A stretch of 64,000 nt of DNA from Nonomuraea turcica (GCF_030718205.1 NZ_JAUZQF010000019.1:62001-126000); one strand, 5' to 3'; positions 52,807 through 61,973 are shown, numbered from the stretch's first letter. Made by a program: numbers and translations. Notes: generated by a model not told the origin, from the letters alone.

Positions 52807-54501
52807 TCAGGGGCCGGGCAGGAGCACGGCGGGGATATCGGTGAGCTGGGCGCGTAGCTCCTCGCCCAGGGCCTTGGCCTGCGGATCCATCCGCGGGCTC
52901 GCCGCCACGCCCCGGCCCAGCAGGTCGTGGACGACGAAGTTGAGCGCCAGGATGTTCGGCAGCTCGAAACGCTCGATCCGGTACGGGGCCAGGGCCGGGA
53001 GCAGTTTTTTGAGCGTGGCGATCGTGAGATGGCCGGCCAGCCAGCCGTACCGGTCGGCGGTGTCCGCCCAGACCCCCAGGTTCGCGTTGCCGCCTTTGTC
53101 GCCCGACCGAGCCCCGGCGACCCGCCCCAGCGGCGCCCGCACCACGGGACCGTCGACCATGGACGTCACGTCGCGCCGCGCGGGAGCCGGGAGCGACTCC
53201 GCGGCCGCAGCGGTGTGGGAGGCCGCGTCAGCGAGGGTCAGCTCGTCGCCGTTCATGAACACCCGAGGCCGGACCTCGGCGGCCGGGACGAGGACCGGCC
53301 AGTACACGCCGTACGGCGAGGCGTCGCCCGGCGGCGTCAGCCCGTAGAAGCCCGGATAGCTGGACAGCCCCGTCTCCACCACGGCCGAGGAGAAGGCCCG
53401 GCCGGCCGTGCGCCGGTCGGCGTCCATGACCGTGATCCGCAGCAGCCCGCCGTCGGTCAGCGTCACGTCCACCTGGTCGAACGACTCACGCGGGATCCGC
53501 GCCCAGATCGCCTCCTCCGCGACCCTGGCCTTCGCCTCCACATCCAGCCCCGTCAGCACGAGCGTCATCGTGTTGCGGTAGCCGGCCAGGTAGTTGACCG
53601 CGACCTTGAGCGTGTCCGGCGGCGGCTCCCCCCGGACCCCGGACACGAGCACCCGGTCCGGCCCGTCCTCGGACAACGTGATCGTGTCGAACCTCGCCAC
53701 CACATCCGGACCGGGATAACGCGGGCCGCCGATCTCGTAGACGAGCTGCGCGGTCACCGTGCCGATCGAGACCAGGCCACCCGTGCCTGGATGCTTGGTG
53801 ATCACGGCCGACCCGTCGGCCCGCAGCTCGGCGATCGGGAAGCCGCAGTGAGCCAGGTCGGGCACCCGTTGGAAGAACGCGTAGTTGCCCCCGGTCGCCT
53901 GGCAGCCGCACTCGATGACGTGCCCGGCGACCACCGAGCCGGCCAGCGCGTCCAGATCGCCGGGACCCCAGCCGTACCGCCACATGCCCGGCCCGGTGAC
54001 CAGCGCCGCGTCCGTCACCCTGCCGGTCACCACCACGTCCGCCCCCGCCGACAACGCGGCCGCGATGGGGCGCCCGCCCAGGTACGCGTTCGCGGTCAGC
54101 GGGGTCGCGTCGAGCCGCTCACCGGTGTCGGCGTTGACCAGGTCGAGCGGCCGCCCGGTGAGGTCGTCGCCGGTGACGTGCGCGACCCTGGGGGACAGGC
54201 CGAGCCGGGCGGCCAGCTCATGCACGGCCTCGGCGCACCCCGCCGGGTCCAGGCCGCCCGCGTTCGAGACGATCTTGATGCCTCGGTCGAGGCAAGGGCC
54301 GAGGACGTCCTCCAGCTGCCGCAGGAACGTGGGCGCGTAGCCGGGACGGCCCTTGAGCCGGTTGCCCGCCAGGATGAGCATGGTCAGCTCGGCCAGCCAG
54401 TCCCCGGTCAGCACGTCGATCGGCCCGCCCTCGACCATCTCCCGCGCCGCGGAGAGCCGGTCGCCGTAGAAGCCGCTGCAGTTCGCGATCCGCAGCGTCA
54501 C
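52807..54501 (-). CDS. AtuA-like protein (acyclic terpene utilisation family, DUF1446)
   Basis: The protein has 564 residues. GTG 54501 overlaps the previous stop by four bases (GTGA). The DUF1446 core fills residues 1-445 (IANCSGFYGDRLSAAREMVE; VSNAGGLDPAGCAEAVHELA; GADVVVTGRVTDAALVTGPG; ATGGNYAFFQRV). The last 100 residues are the small AtuA C-terminal domain (GRVAGARSGDKGGNANLGVW). In Pseudomonas, AtuA belongs to the citronellol/geraniol gene set, but its reaction is not known. It is the last gene of an operon with both carboxylase subunits and an enoyl-CoA hydratase, a set that recurs in actinobacteria. Confidence 0.9.
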   Translation of the reverse strand: MTLRIANCSGFYGDRLSAAREMVEGGPIDVLTGDWLAELTMLILAGNRLKGRPGYAPTFLRQLEDVLGPCLDRGIKIVSNAGGLDPAGCAEAVHELAARLGLSPRVAHVTGDDLTGRPLDLVNADTGERLDATPLTANAYLGGRPIAAALSAGADVVVTGRVTDAALVTGPGMWRYGWGPGDLDALAGSVVAGHVIECGCQATGGNYAFFQRVPDLAHCGFPIAELRADGSAVITKHPGTGGLVSIGTVTAQLVYEIGGPRYPGPDVVARFDTITLSEDGPDRVLVSGVRGEPPPDTLKVAVNYLAGYRNTMTLVLTGLDVEAKARVAEEAIWARIPRESFDQVDVTLTDGGLLRITVMDADRRTAGRAFSSAVVETGLSSYPGFYGLTPPGDASPYGVYWPVLVPAAEVRPRVFMNGDELTLADAASHTAAAAESLPAPARRDVTSMVDGPVVRAPLGRVAGARSGDKGGNANLGVWADTADRYGWLAGHLTIATLKKLLPALAPYRIERFELPNILALNFVVHDLLGRGVAASPRMDPQAKALGEELRAQLTDIPAVLLPGP

Positions 54502-55259
54502 GGGGACGCCCACTTCGGCGGGCGTTTGTCCCAGAACGCGGCGATGCCCTCCTGGCCCTCCTCCGAGGTGAACCGCTCGGCGGACAGCTCCGCCATGCGT
54601 CGCAGCCCGTCTGCGAACGACAGCTGAGGCACCTCCCTGACCAGCCGCTTGGTGATCGCCAGCGCCTCCGGCCCGCCCTTGATCAGCAGCTCGGTGTAGT
54701 GCGCGACGGTCGCGTCCAGCTGCTCCTCCGGCACGGCCCGCGACAGCAGCCCGATCTCGGCGGCCCTGGCGGCGTCGAACACCTCGCCGGTCAGGAAGTA
54801 TTCAGCGGCCGCCCGGGGGTCGAGCCGCCTGAGCACCGGTACGGAGATCATGGCGGGCACGACGCCGAGGCGTACCTCCGTGAACGCGAACGACGCCGTC
54901 AGCGGCGCGATCGCGAAGTCGCAGGAGGCCACCAGCCCCAGGCCGCCTGCCCGGGCGGTGCCGTTCAGCCGGCAGACGACCGGCTTCGGGCTCTCCCAGA
55001 GCAGCGTGAAGATCTCCGGGAGCGACGCCGTCACCGGCGCGCCCGCCCCCTTCTGCTCCTTCAGATCGGCGCCCGAGCAGAACACGGTCCCGGTGGCGGT
55101 CAGCACGATCACCCGGGCCGCGGGCTCGGCCAGCGCCCAGGTGAGCGCCTCCATGAGGTCGGCGAGCAGGCGTGCGGACAGGGCGTTGCGGTTGTGCGGC
55201 GAGTCCAGCGTGACGGTGGCGACGCCGTCCGCCAGGTCCTTGCGCACGAGGCTCGTCAT
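54498..55259 (-). CDS. Enoyl-CoA hydratase/isomerase family protein
   Basis: The protein has 253 residues. ATG 55259 overlaps the carboxylase stop (ATGA). It is crotonase-fold: VFCSGADLKEQKG carries the first oxyanion-hole segment and CRLNGTARAGGLGLVASCDF the second, then FTEVRLGVVPAMISVPVLRR. The position suits AtuE-like isohexenylglutaconyl-CoA hydratase or 3-methylglutaconyl-CoA hydratase. The second role would fill the step missing from the leucine-type operon at 25.8 kb. In the family the GGxxG loop is followed by Glu residues for water addition; a Glu is present in FTEVRLG. Confidence 0.88.
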   Translation of the reverse strand: MTSLVRKDLADGVATVTLDSPHNRNALSARLLADLMEALTWALAEPAARVIVLTATGTVFCSGADLKEQKGAGAPVTASLPEIFTLLWESPKPVVCRLNGTARAGGLGLVASCDFAIAPLTASFAFTEVRLGVVPAMISVPVLRRLDPRAAAEYFLTGEVFDAARAAEIGLLSRAVPEEQLDATVAHYTELLIKGGPEALAITKRLVREVPQLSFADGLRRMAELSAERFTSEEGQEGIAAFWDKRPPKWASP

Positions 55260-57163
55260 TGGTCCCCCTCCTGAATGATCGCCAGTACGGCGCCCGCCTC
55301 GACCTGCTGTCCCTTCTCGACGTGCACGCCGGAGACCACGCCGTCGGCCGGGGCGGCGATCCGATGCTCCATCTTCATCGCCTCCAGCACCAGCACCGAC
55401 TGGCCCTTCGTCACGCGGTCGCCGGCCGCCACCTCGACTCTGAGCACGCTGCCCGGCATCGGGGCCAGCAGGGATCCCGGCGCGACGCGCTCGACGGGCT
55501 CGGGCAGGCGCGGCACCGGGGTCAGCTCGGCGTGGCCGCCGGGATGATCCACGTAGACGGTGCCGCCCTCGTCGTACTGGGCGATCTCGAACGTGTGCCG
55601 GACGCCGTCGCGTTCCAGGACCACCTGGTGAGGCTCGGCGCTGATCGTGACGACGCCGCCGGGCAGCGGGTCGTAGACGACCTCTGTCCCGGCGAAGCCG
55701 GCCTTGCGGGGCTGGGAGCGGACGTTGCGCCAGCCGCTCGGCAGGCCGGCCAGCACGCGGGCGCGGCGGCGGTTCGCGGCGGCCAGGGCGAGGGCGGCGG
55801 CCAGCGCGGGCAACTCGTCGGCCGGCTCAGCGGCGTCAGCGCCGACGGGACCGCCGGGAGCCAGGGCGTCAGAGCCGACGGGACCGCCGGGAGCCAGGAA
55901 GCCGGTGTGGGTGTCACCGGCCAGGAAAGCCGGATTTGTCAGGATTTTCAGCAACAAATCGCGATTAGTGGTGAGGCCGTGCAGCCGCGCTCCCCGCAGC
56001 GCCGCCACCAGCTTCCGCACCGCCGCCGCCCGGGACGAGCCGTGCGCGATCACCTTGGCCAGCATCGGGTCGTAGTACGGCGAGACGACCGATCCCGACT
56101 CCACCCCCGAATCCACCCGCACGTCCCCGCCGATCTCGAACCGCCGCAACACCCCCGACTGCGGCAGATAGTCTCCGTCCTCCGCATACAGCCGCACCTC
56201 CACCGCATGCCCGGACGGATCGGGCGGCACGGGCGGCAGCGCGGCGCCCTCGGCCACCTCCAGTTGCAACCGCACGAGGTCGACACCGTAGACCAGCTCG
56301 GTGACCGGATGCTCGACCTGCAGCCGGGTGTTCATCTCCAGGAACGCCACCCGATCGCCCTTGACCAGGAACTCCACCGTCCCGGCCCCGACGTACCCGA
56401 TCGTGCGCGCGGCCCTGACCCCGGCCTCGCACAGCCGCTCCCGCAGCTCGGGCGAGATGCCCGGCGAGGGGCACTCCTCGACCACCTTCTGGTGCCGCCG
56501 CTGCACGCTGCACTCGCGTTCGCCCAGCGCCCACACGCTCCCATGCGTGTCGGCCAGCACCTGCACCTCGACGTGCCTGGCCCGCTCCAGCAGCGGCTCG
56601 GCGAACACAGCCGGGTCGCCGAAGGCCGACTCCGCCTCCCGCCGCGCGGACTCGACCTCCCGCGCCAGCTCGCGGGCCTCCCGTACGATCCGCATGCCGC
56701 GTCCGCCCCCACCGGCCGACGCCTTCACCAGCAGCGGGAACTCGGCGGGCGCGGTCAGGTCGAGCGAGGGCAGGACCGGGACCCCGGCCTCCTCCATCAG
56801 CCGCTTCGCCGTGATCTTCGTTCCCATGGCCTCGATGGCCGCCGGCGGCGGGCCCACCCAGATGAGCCCCGCCGCCAGCACCGTCCGCGCGAACGCGGCG
56901 TTCTCCGACAGGAAGCCGTAACCGGGATGCACCGCGTCCGCCCCGGACGCCCGGCAGGCCTCGAGAATGCGGTCCGCGGCCAGGTAGGTGTCGGCGGGGC
57001 GGGCGCCGCGCAGCCGTACCGCGAGGTCGGCCTCGGCCACGTGCGGCGCGTCCGCGTCGGGGTCGGCGAAGACGGCGACCGTGGAGATGCCGAGCGACCT
57101 GCAGGTACGGAAGACGCGGCGGGCGATCTCGCCCCGGTTCGCGACGAGCAGACGGGTGATCAC
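55256..57163 (-). CDS. Acyl-CoA carboxylase alpha subunit (biotin carboxylase plus carrier)
   Basis: The protein has 635 residues. GTG 57163 overlaps the beta-subunit stop by GTGA. Biotin carboxylase blocks are ITRLLVANRGEIARRVFRTC, KASAGGGGRGMRIVREAREL, GTVEFLVKGDRVAFLEMNTR and LQVEHPVTELVYGVDLV. The carrier domain ends the protein with biotinyl-Lys597 in EAMKMEH. A Gly/Pro linker (about 435-455) is doubled by a 33-bp tandem repeat (55833-55898, LAPGGPVG units). The partner is the beta subunit encoded just upstream. The substrate would be geranyl-, methylcrotonyl- or another branched enoyl-CoA. Confidence 0.9.
   Translation of the reverse strand: MITRLLVANRGEIARRVFRTCRSLGISTVAVFADPDADAPHVAEADLAVRLRGARPADTYLAADRILEACRASGADAVHPGYGFLSENAAFARTVLAAGLIWVGPPPAAIEAMGTKITAKRLMEEAGVPVLPSLDLTAPAEFPLLVKASAGGGGRGMRIVREARELAREVESARREAESAFGDPAVFAEPLLERARHVEVQVLADTHGSVWALGERECSVQRRHQKVVEECPSPGISPELRERLCEAGVRAARTIGYVGAGTVEFLVKGDRVAFLEMNTRLQVEHPVTELVYGVDLVRLQLEVAEGAALPPVPPDPSGHAVEVRLYAEDGDYLPQSGVLRRFEIGGDVRVDSGVESGSVVSPYYDPMLAKVIAHGSSRAAAVRKLVAALRGARLHGLTTNRDLLLKILTNPAFLAGDTHTGFLAPGGPVGSDALAPGGPVGADAAEPADELPALAAALALAAANRRRARVLAGLPSGWRNVRSQPRKAGFAGTEVVYDPLPGGVVTISAEPHQVVLERDGVRHTFEIAQYDEGGTVYVDHPGGHAELTPVPRLPEPVERVAPGSLLAPMPGSVLRVEVAAGDRVTKGQSVLVLEAMKMEHRIAAPADGVVSGVHVEKGQQVEAGAVLAIIQEGDQ
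55833..55898. repeat. 33-bp tandem duplication in the carboxylase alpha gene
   Basis: Two 33-bp units at 55833-55865 and 55866-55898 differ at one base. They start GCGTCAGCGCCGACGGGACC. In frame they give two LAPGGPVGADA/LAPGGPVGSDA-like linkers between the biotin carboxylase and the middle domain. Confidence 0.9.
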
Positions 57164-58749
57164 GGCCGGAACACCCCGAATCCCTTGGGCTCCGGAACCG
57201 GGGCGCTGTTGATCGCCGACAGGCACATGCCCAGCACCGTACGCGTGTCGCGCGGATCGATCACGCCGTCGTCGTAGAGCCGTCCCGACAGGAAGAACGG
57301 CAGCGACTCCGCCTCGATCTGGGCCTCCACCATGGCACGCATCGCCGCGTCGGCCTCCTCGTCGTAGACCTGCCCCTTGGCCTGCGCCGATGCCCGCCCC
57401 ACGAGGGACAACACCCCCGCCAGCTGCGCCGGGCCCATCACCGCCGATTTGGCGCTCGGCCAGCTGAACAGGAAGCGGGGCTCGTAGGCACGCCCGCACA
57501 TGCCGTAGTTGCCCGCGCCGTACGAGGCTCCCATCACGATCGTCAGGTGCGGGACGGTCGAGTTGGAGACCGCGTTGATCATCATGGCGCCGTGCTTGAT
57601 GATGCCGCCCTGCTCGTAATCCTTGCCGACCATGTAGCCGGTCGTGTTCTGCAGGAAGAGCAGCGGGGTGCGGGACTGGTTCGCCAACTGGATGAACTGC
57701 GTGGCCTTCTGCGACTCCTCGCTGAACAACACGCCGCGCGCGTTGGCTAGCACGCCCACCGGGTAGCCGTGGATCCGCGCCCATCCCGTCACCAGCGAGG
57801 CCCCGTACAGCGGCTTGAACTCCTCGAAGTCGCTCCCGTCCACCACCCTGGCGATCACCTCGCGCGGGTCGAACGGCACCTTAAGGTCCTCGGGCACGAT
57901 GCCCAGCAGCTCGTCCGCAGGATATTCCGGATCCCGCACGGGGAGTGGGGTGAGTCCTTTCTTGCGCCAGTTGAGCGACCGTATGACGCGCCGCCCGATC
58001 CTGAGCGCGTCGTGCTCGTCCTGGGCGAGGTAGTCGGCGAGCCCGCTGACCCTGGCGTGCATCTCAGCCCCGCCCAGCGACTCGTCGTCGGACTCCTCCC
58101 CGGTCGCCATCTTGACCAGCGGCGGGCCGCCCAGGAACACCTTTGCGCGATCCCGCACCATCACCACGTAGTCGCTCATTCCGGGCACGTACGCGCCGCC
58201 GGCCGTGGAGTTGCCGAAGACCAGCGCGAGCGTTGGGATCCCGGCGGCCGACAGCCTCGTCAGGTCCCGGAAGACGCGCCCGCCCGGGATGAAGATCTCC
58301 TTCTGCGTCGGCAGATCCGCGCCGCCGCTCTCGACCAGGTTCACGTAGGGGAGGCGGTTCTGCAGCGCGATGTCGGCGGCCCGCAGCGACTTCTTCAGCG
58401 TCCACGGATTCGATGCCCCGCCGCGGACCGTGGGGTCGTTCGCCGTGATCATGCATTCGACCCCCTCGATCACCCCGATCCCGGCGACCATCCCGGCTCC
58501 GACCTGGAACTCGCTGCCCCAGGCCGCCAGCGGCGACAGCTCGAGGAACGGTGAGTCCGGGTCGACGAGCAGCTCGATGCGCTCCCGGGCCGGCAGCTTG
58601 CCCCGCCTGCGGTGCCGCTCGACGTACGTCTCCCCGCCCCCGGCGACCGCCTTGGCGTGCTCGGCGTCGAGCTCGGCCAGCTTGGCCAGCATCGCCTCGC
58701 GCCGCTGCCGGTATTCGTCGCCGTGCGGGTCGATCCTGCTCCTGATCAT
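57160..58749 (-). CDS. Acyl-CoA carboxylase beta subunit (AtuC/AccD2-like)
   Basis: The protein has 529 residues; ATG 58749 follows GGAGGG at three bases and overlaps the tetR stop by ATGA. The carboxyltransferase has two crotonase halves: RGKLPARERIELLVDPDSPF, STAGGAYVPGMSDYVVMVRD, GVLANARGVLFSEESQKATQ, FLQNTTGYMVGKDYEQGGII and GASYGAGNYGMCGRAYEPRF. It is clearly a different paralogue from the one at 25856. With the alpha subunit it resembles mycobacterial AccD2-AccA2 and Pseudomonas AtuC-AtuF. Whether it acts on geranyl-CoA or methylcrotonyl-CoA depends on one pocket residue that I cannot assign by eye. Confidence 0.9.
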   Translation of the reverse strand: MIRSRIDPHGDEYRQRREAMLAKLAELDAEHAKAVAGGGETYVERHRRRGKLPARERIELLVDPDSPFLELSPLAAWGSEFQVGAGMVAGIGVIEGVECMITANDPTVRGGASNPWTLKKSLRAADIALQNRLPYVNLVESGGADLPTQKEIFIPGGRVFRDLTRLSAAGIPTLALVFGNSTAGGAYVPGMSDYVVMVRDRAKVFLGGPPLVKMATGEESDDESLGGAEMHARVSGLADYLAQDEHDALRIGRRVIRSLNWRKKGLTPLPVRDPEYPADELLGIVPEDLKVPFDPREVIARVVDGSDFEEFKPLYGASLVTGWARIHGYPVGVLANARGVLFSEESQKATQFIQLANQSRTPLLFLQNTTGYMVGKDYEQGGIIKHGAMMINAVSNSTVPHLTIVMGASYGAGNYGMCGRAYEPRFLFSWPSAKSAVMGPAQLAGVLSLVGRASAQAKGQVYDEEADAAMRAMVEAQIEAESLPFFLSGRLYDDGVIDPRDTRTVLGMCLSAINSAPVPEPKGFGVFRP

Positions 58750-59378
58750 GAGCCCTCCGTAGTTGACGTTCGCGTCAACCCGATGGCCTGCGCCCATAGC
58801 CGCGTCAGATGATCGACGGCCAGCTCCTCGTCAGCCTGTTCGCCGAGATCAAGCCAGACATGAGCGAAATGCTCCACCATCCCGCCCAGCATGATGGCGG
58901 TGAGCCTCGGATCCAGCGCCGGATCGGCCAGCCCTAGCTCCTGCAGCCGCCGCAGCCCGTCCGCGCCGCGTCGCACGAACACCTCGCGCAGCTCCAGCAG
59001 CAGCCTGCCGAACCTGTCCTCGGCAACGGCCGCCTGCTCCACCATCCGGACCAGCCGCGAGTTCGCCGCCCACGCCCGCAGATAGAGCCGGTTGGCCGCC
59101 TCGATGCGCGCGTACGGGTCGCCTGAGGTCGTGTCCCCGACGACGCTGGCCGCGAACATCTCCCCGACCACGGCCTCCGCCACCTCGCCGAACAGCGCTT
59201 CCTTGGAGCCGAAGTAGGTGTAGAAGGAGCCGTGCGAGACTCCGGCGCGGCGGCACACGTCGTCGATCCGCACGGCGTCGTATCCGTGCTCCTCGAACGC
59301 CGCGCGCCCGGCCTCCAGCAACGCGGTCCGCGTCCGCTTGCCGCGCGGCGTCAGCACCGGCGACGACCTGACGATCAC
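58746..59378 (-). CDS. TetR family regulator of the Atu-like operon
   Basis: The protein has 210 residues from GTG 59378; GTG 59357 is an alternative. TACCGT ends seven bases before the first GTG, as in a leaderless transcript. The HTH is at about 12-60 (KRTRTALLEAGRAAFEEHGY, then CRRAGVSHGSFYTYFGSKEA), followed by a helical ligand domain. It is the first gene of the operon and overlaps the carboxylase start by ATGA. One palindrome overlaps its promoter, and a perfect one lies in its 3' end before the carboxylase gene. It probably represses itself and the operon until an acyl-CoA binds. Confidence 0.88.
   Translation of the reverse strand: MIVRSSPVLTPRGKRTRTALLEAGRAAFEEHGYDAVRIDDVCRRAGVSHGSFYTYFGSKEALFGEVAEAVVGEMFAASVVGDTTSGDPYARIEAANRLYLRAWAANSRLVRMVEQAAVAEDRFGRLLLELREVFVRRGADGLRRLQELGLADPALDPRLTAIMLGGMVEHFAHVWLDLGEQADEELAVDHLTRLWAQAIGLTRTSTTEGS
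58762..58779. promoter_or_regulatory. Perfect TetR-type operator inside the tetR 3' end
   Basis: GTTGACG-TTCG-CGTCAAC has perfect 7-bp arms and lies within the last codons of tetR, just ahead of the carboxylase ribosome site. It implies a second, internal promoter for the carboxylase genes under the same regulator. Confidence 0.65.
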
Positions 59379-59384
59379 GTCAAC
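59367..59384. promoter_or_regulatory. TetR-type operator over the tetR start
   Basis: CCTGACG-ATCA-CGTCAAC matches the perfect site at 58762-58779 in 12 of 14 arm positions. It covers the GTG start at 59378 and adjoins the -10 box TACCGT, which suits autorepression. Confidence 0.6.
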
Positions 59385-59423
59385 TACGGTAGCCGCCAGG
59401 TCGTGTGACGGGAAGGGGAGTTG

Positions 59424-59448
59424 TCGCGGGCGACACGGTCGCCCGCGA
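59424..59448. terminator. Hairpin terminator after the Ser/Thr kinase gene
   Basis: TCGCGGGCGAC and GTCGCCCGCGA are perfect 11-bp arms around ACG, two bases beyond the kinase stop. No T run follows, but this kind of hairpin is usual for actinomycete terminators. It also shields the upstream edge of the TetR promoter. Confidence 0.65.
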
Positions 59449-59450
59449 GC

Positions 59451-61805
59451 CTACTTGCAGTGGCTCCAGCCGGACTTCCAGCTCATGCCGGCGAACGAGC
59501 CGCCCCAGATCACGCACTTCTTCACGGCGGACAGCCGGACCGGGCCCGCGTAAGCGGTGAACCGGCCGGGGTTGCTTCCGCTCGAGCCGCCCTTGACCTG
59601 CAGGATGGCGTTCATCTGAACCTTGCCGGGGTAGACCACGTTCGACATCGTCACCACGCAGTTCTTGCCGGCGGTGCCGTTCCACAGCAGGTAGATCCTG
59701 GCGCGGCCCAGCGCGTGCGAGTTGATCACTCTGTACCCGGATCCGCACACAGTGGCTGGCTTGTAAGGGTTCGGCTTCAGTGTCGGGGTGGGGGTGGGGG
59801 TGGGCTTGGGCGAACTGGGCTTGGGCGAGCTGGGCTTCGCGGTGGGCTTGGTGGTCGCTGGGACGGTGGCCGTCTGACCCGGATTCGGTCTCTCCGTCGG
59901 CTCCGCTTCCGGGTCGATCACGTTCGTCTTCTTGGTCTTGGTCGGCGAGGGCTCGGGGTCGGGCCTCTTCGTCGAGGTCTGGGGTCGCGGCGCGGCGGTC
60001 TCGGCCGTGGTCGGGACCTGGGCGATGGGCTCCTTGGACTTCTTCGGCTCCTTGGTCTCCTCAGGGAGCTCGATGTCCATCGTGGGGACCGGGTCCGAGG
60101 ATTCGGTCGGGATGACCGGAGCGGGGGTCTGGTCGGTGGTCGGAGGTTCGACGGGCTGGCCGGCGCCCGAGCCGTCACCGGGGGTGCTCTGGCTCGCATC
60201 GCCCACGGCTACCACCGGGACCTGCTTGCTGTTGCTGTTGGCCTGCACCACCACGGCGCCGACCACCACGAGCAGGGCCGCGGCGGCGGTGCCGGACAGG
60301 GCGAGGGCCAGGGTACGGCGCTGCCTCGCGGGCGCGCCGTCACCGGGCCGAGAGGATCCGCCGGGCCCACCCGGGCCGCCCGTTCCACCAGGCGGCCTGC
60401 CGGGTCCGCCTGGCGTGCCCGAGCCAGCATGCCCACCTGGCCCACCGGGGCCACCGTGACCGCCCGGGCCACCATGCCCAGCCGGACCACCCGGACCGCT
60501 GTGCCCGCCCGGGGCTCCGCCTTGGAACGGGCCGGCGGCCGCCTGAGGGCCACTAGTGGGAGCACTCCGGGCGGCGCCGCCATGTGTGGCGCCACCTTGG
60601 GGCGATCCCGGGTGCTGACCGTTGCCGGGCGTCGCGTTCTGGGAGCCGGCGGTTCCGGACTGGAGCCCGCCGGGCGTCCCGGCTGGGGCGCCGCCGAGCT
60701 GCGGGCCGCCGAGCTGAGGGCCACCAGGTGTCCCGGGGTGCGGGTGGCCATGGGCTGAGCCGCCTCCGGGGGCCGTCCCCATGGGGGAGGCGCCCTGGCC
60801 GGGGCCGTTCTGGGCGGCCGCAGGGACACCGTAGGGGCCTGTCTGCGGCGGTGTGCCGGGCACCGAGGGTTGAGCGGGCTGCCAGGGCCCGGAGTAGGCG
60901 TCCTGGCCCGCGTGGGGCCCGCCGGCGTACGGCTGCGCGCCGGCGGCGACCCCGAACTGCTGCCCCGTCACCGGCTCGATGGCCGACTTCGGCACGGGCT
61001 GGCCCGTGAGGCGCAGGATGAGGTCGTCGGCGCTCGGGCGCTGGGTCGGGTCCTTGGACAGGCAGGCGGCCACCAGGGCGCCCAGCTCGCCCTCCATCTT
61101 TCCGAGCTCCGGCTCCTCGTTCAGGATCCGGTTCATCACCACCGGAATGGAGTCCGCGCCGAACGCGGGCTTGCCGGTCGCGGCGTACACCATGGTGACG
61201 CCCCACGCGAAGACGTCGGCCGCCTCCGAGACCGCCGCGCCACTCAGCTGCTCCGGCGCCAGGTACGACGGCGTCCCCATCGCCATCCCTGTGGCCGTCG
61301 CGCCCGGCGAGTCCAGGGCGCGGGCGATGCCGAAGTCGATCACGACGGGACCCTCGGGGCCCATGAGCACGTTGGCGGGCTTGAAGTCGCGGTGCAGGAT
61401 CCCCGCCCGATGGATGGCGGCGAGCGCGGTGGCCGTGCTGATCGCGAGTCGTTCCAGCGCCGCGCCCCGCCGCGCGCCCTCGTTGATGACCAGCTCACGC
61501 AGGGAGGGGCCGGGGACGTACTCGCTCACGATGTACGGCCGGCTCCCGTCCAGGTCGGCGTGGAGCACGGGGGCGGTGCAGAACCTGGCCACCCGCTGCG
61601 CCACCGCCACCTCGCGCAGGAACCGGGTCCTGGCGTCGGCATCGGCCACCAGGGCGTGGTGCAGCAGCTTGACCGCGACCTGTTCCCCGGAGTCGCTCTT
61701 GCCGAGATAGACAACGCCCTGGCCGCCCTCGCCGAGCCGGGCGACGATGTCGTACGCCCCCAGCCGTCGCGGGTCGTCCGCCGCCAACGGCTGGAACTGA
61801 TTCAC
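59451..61805 (-). CDS. Membrane Ser/Thr protein kinase with secreted C-terminal domain
   Basis: The protein has 784 residues; GTG 61805 follows GGGGG at six bases. The kinase domain (about 17-270) has the Gly loop LGEGGQGVVYLG, Lys in VAVKLLHH, the catalytic HRDFKPANVL, DFG in VIDFGIARAL and the APE loop GTPSYLAPEQ. A Gly/Pro/Gln-rich stretch (about 290-495) leads to one membrane helix (about 498-520, LALALSGTAAAALLVVVGAV). Outside the cell follow a Thr/Pro/Lys-rich stalk and a folded end domain of about 100 residues (PATVCGSGYRVINSHALGRA) with three Cys. No PASTA repeats are present. The end domain may sense a ligand or the wall; I do not recognise its family. Confidence 0.88.
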   Translation of the reverse strand: MNQFQPLAADDPRRLGAYDIVARLGEGGQGVVYLGKSDSGEQVAVKLLHHALVADADARTRFLREVAVAQRVARFCTAPVLHADLDGSRPYIVSEYVPGPSLRELVINEGARRGAALERLAISTATALAAIHRAGILHRDFKPANVLMGPEGPVVIDFGIARALDSPGATATGMAMGTPSYLAPEQLSGAAVSEAADVFAWGVTMVYAATGKPAFGADSIPVVMNRILNEEPELGKMEGELGALVAACLSKDPTQRPSADDLILRLTGQPVPKSAIEPVTGQQFGVAAGAQPYAGGPHAGQDAYSGPWQPAQPSVPGTPPQTGPYGVPAAAQNGPGQGASPMGTAPGGGSAHGHPHPGTPGGPQLGGPQLGGAPAGTPGGLQSGTAGSQNATPGNGQHPGSPQGGATHGGAARSAPTSGPQAAAGPFQGGAPGGHSGPGGPAGHGGPGGHGGPGGPGGHAGSGTPGGPGRPPGGTGGPGGPGGSSRPGDGAPARQRRTLALALSGTAAAALLVVVGAVVVQANSNSKQVPVVAVGDASQSTPGDGSGAGQPVEPPTTDQTPAPVIPTESSDPVPTMDIELPEETKEPKKSKEPIAQVPTTAETAAPRPQTSTKRPDPEPSPTKTKKTNVIDPEAEPTERPNPGQTATVPATTKPTAKPSSPKPSSPKPTPTPTPTLKPNPYKPATVCGSGYRVINSHALGRARIYLLWNGTAGKNCVVTMSNVVYPGKVQMNAILQVKGGSSGSNPGRFTAYAGPVRLSAVKKCVIWGGSFAGMSWKSGWSHCK

Positions 61806-61973
61806 GTCGGACCCCCATCACAACCCAATAGATGAGGCAAAACGCTACCAGCGTGACGCTTGGGGCGTCTGCCGGACCAATCAGAAGTTTCGTCTTTTGA
61901 CGTGCCTAGTCAGCCTTTCGGCCCAGGTCGTGTGCGTGGCGACGTCCAAGGTCACGGCTTGGTCAAGAGCGGC

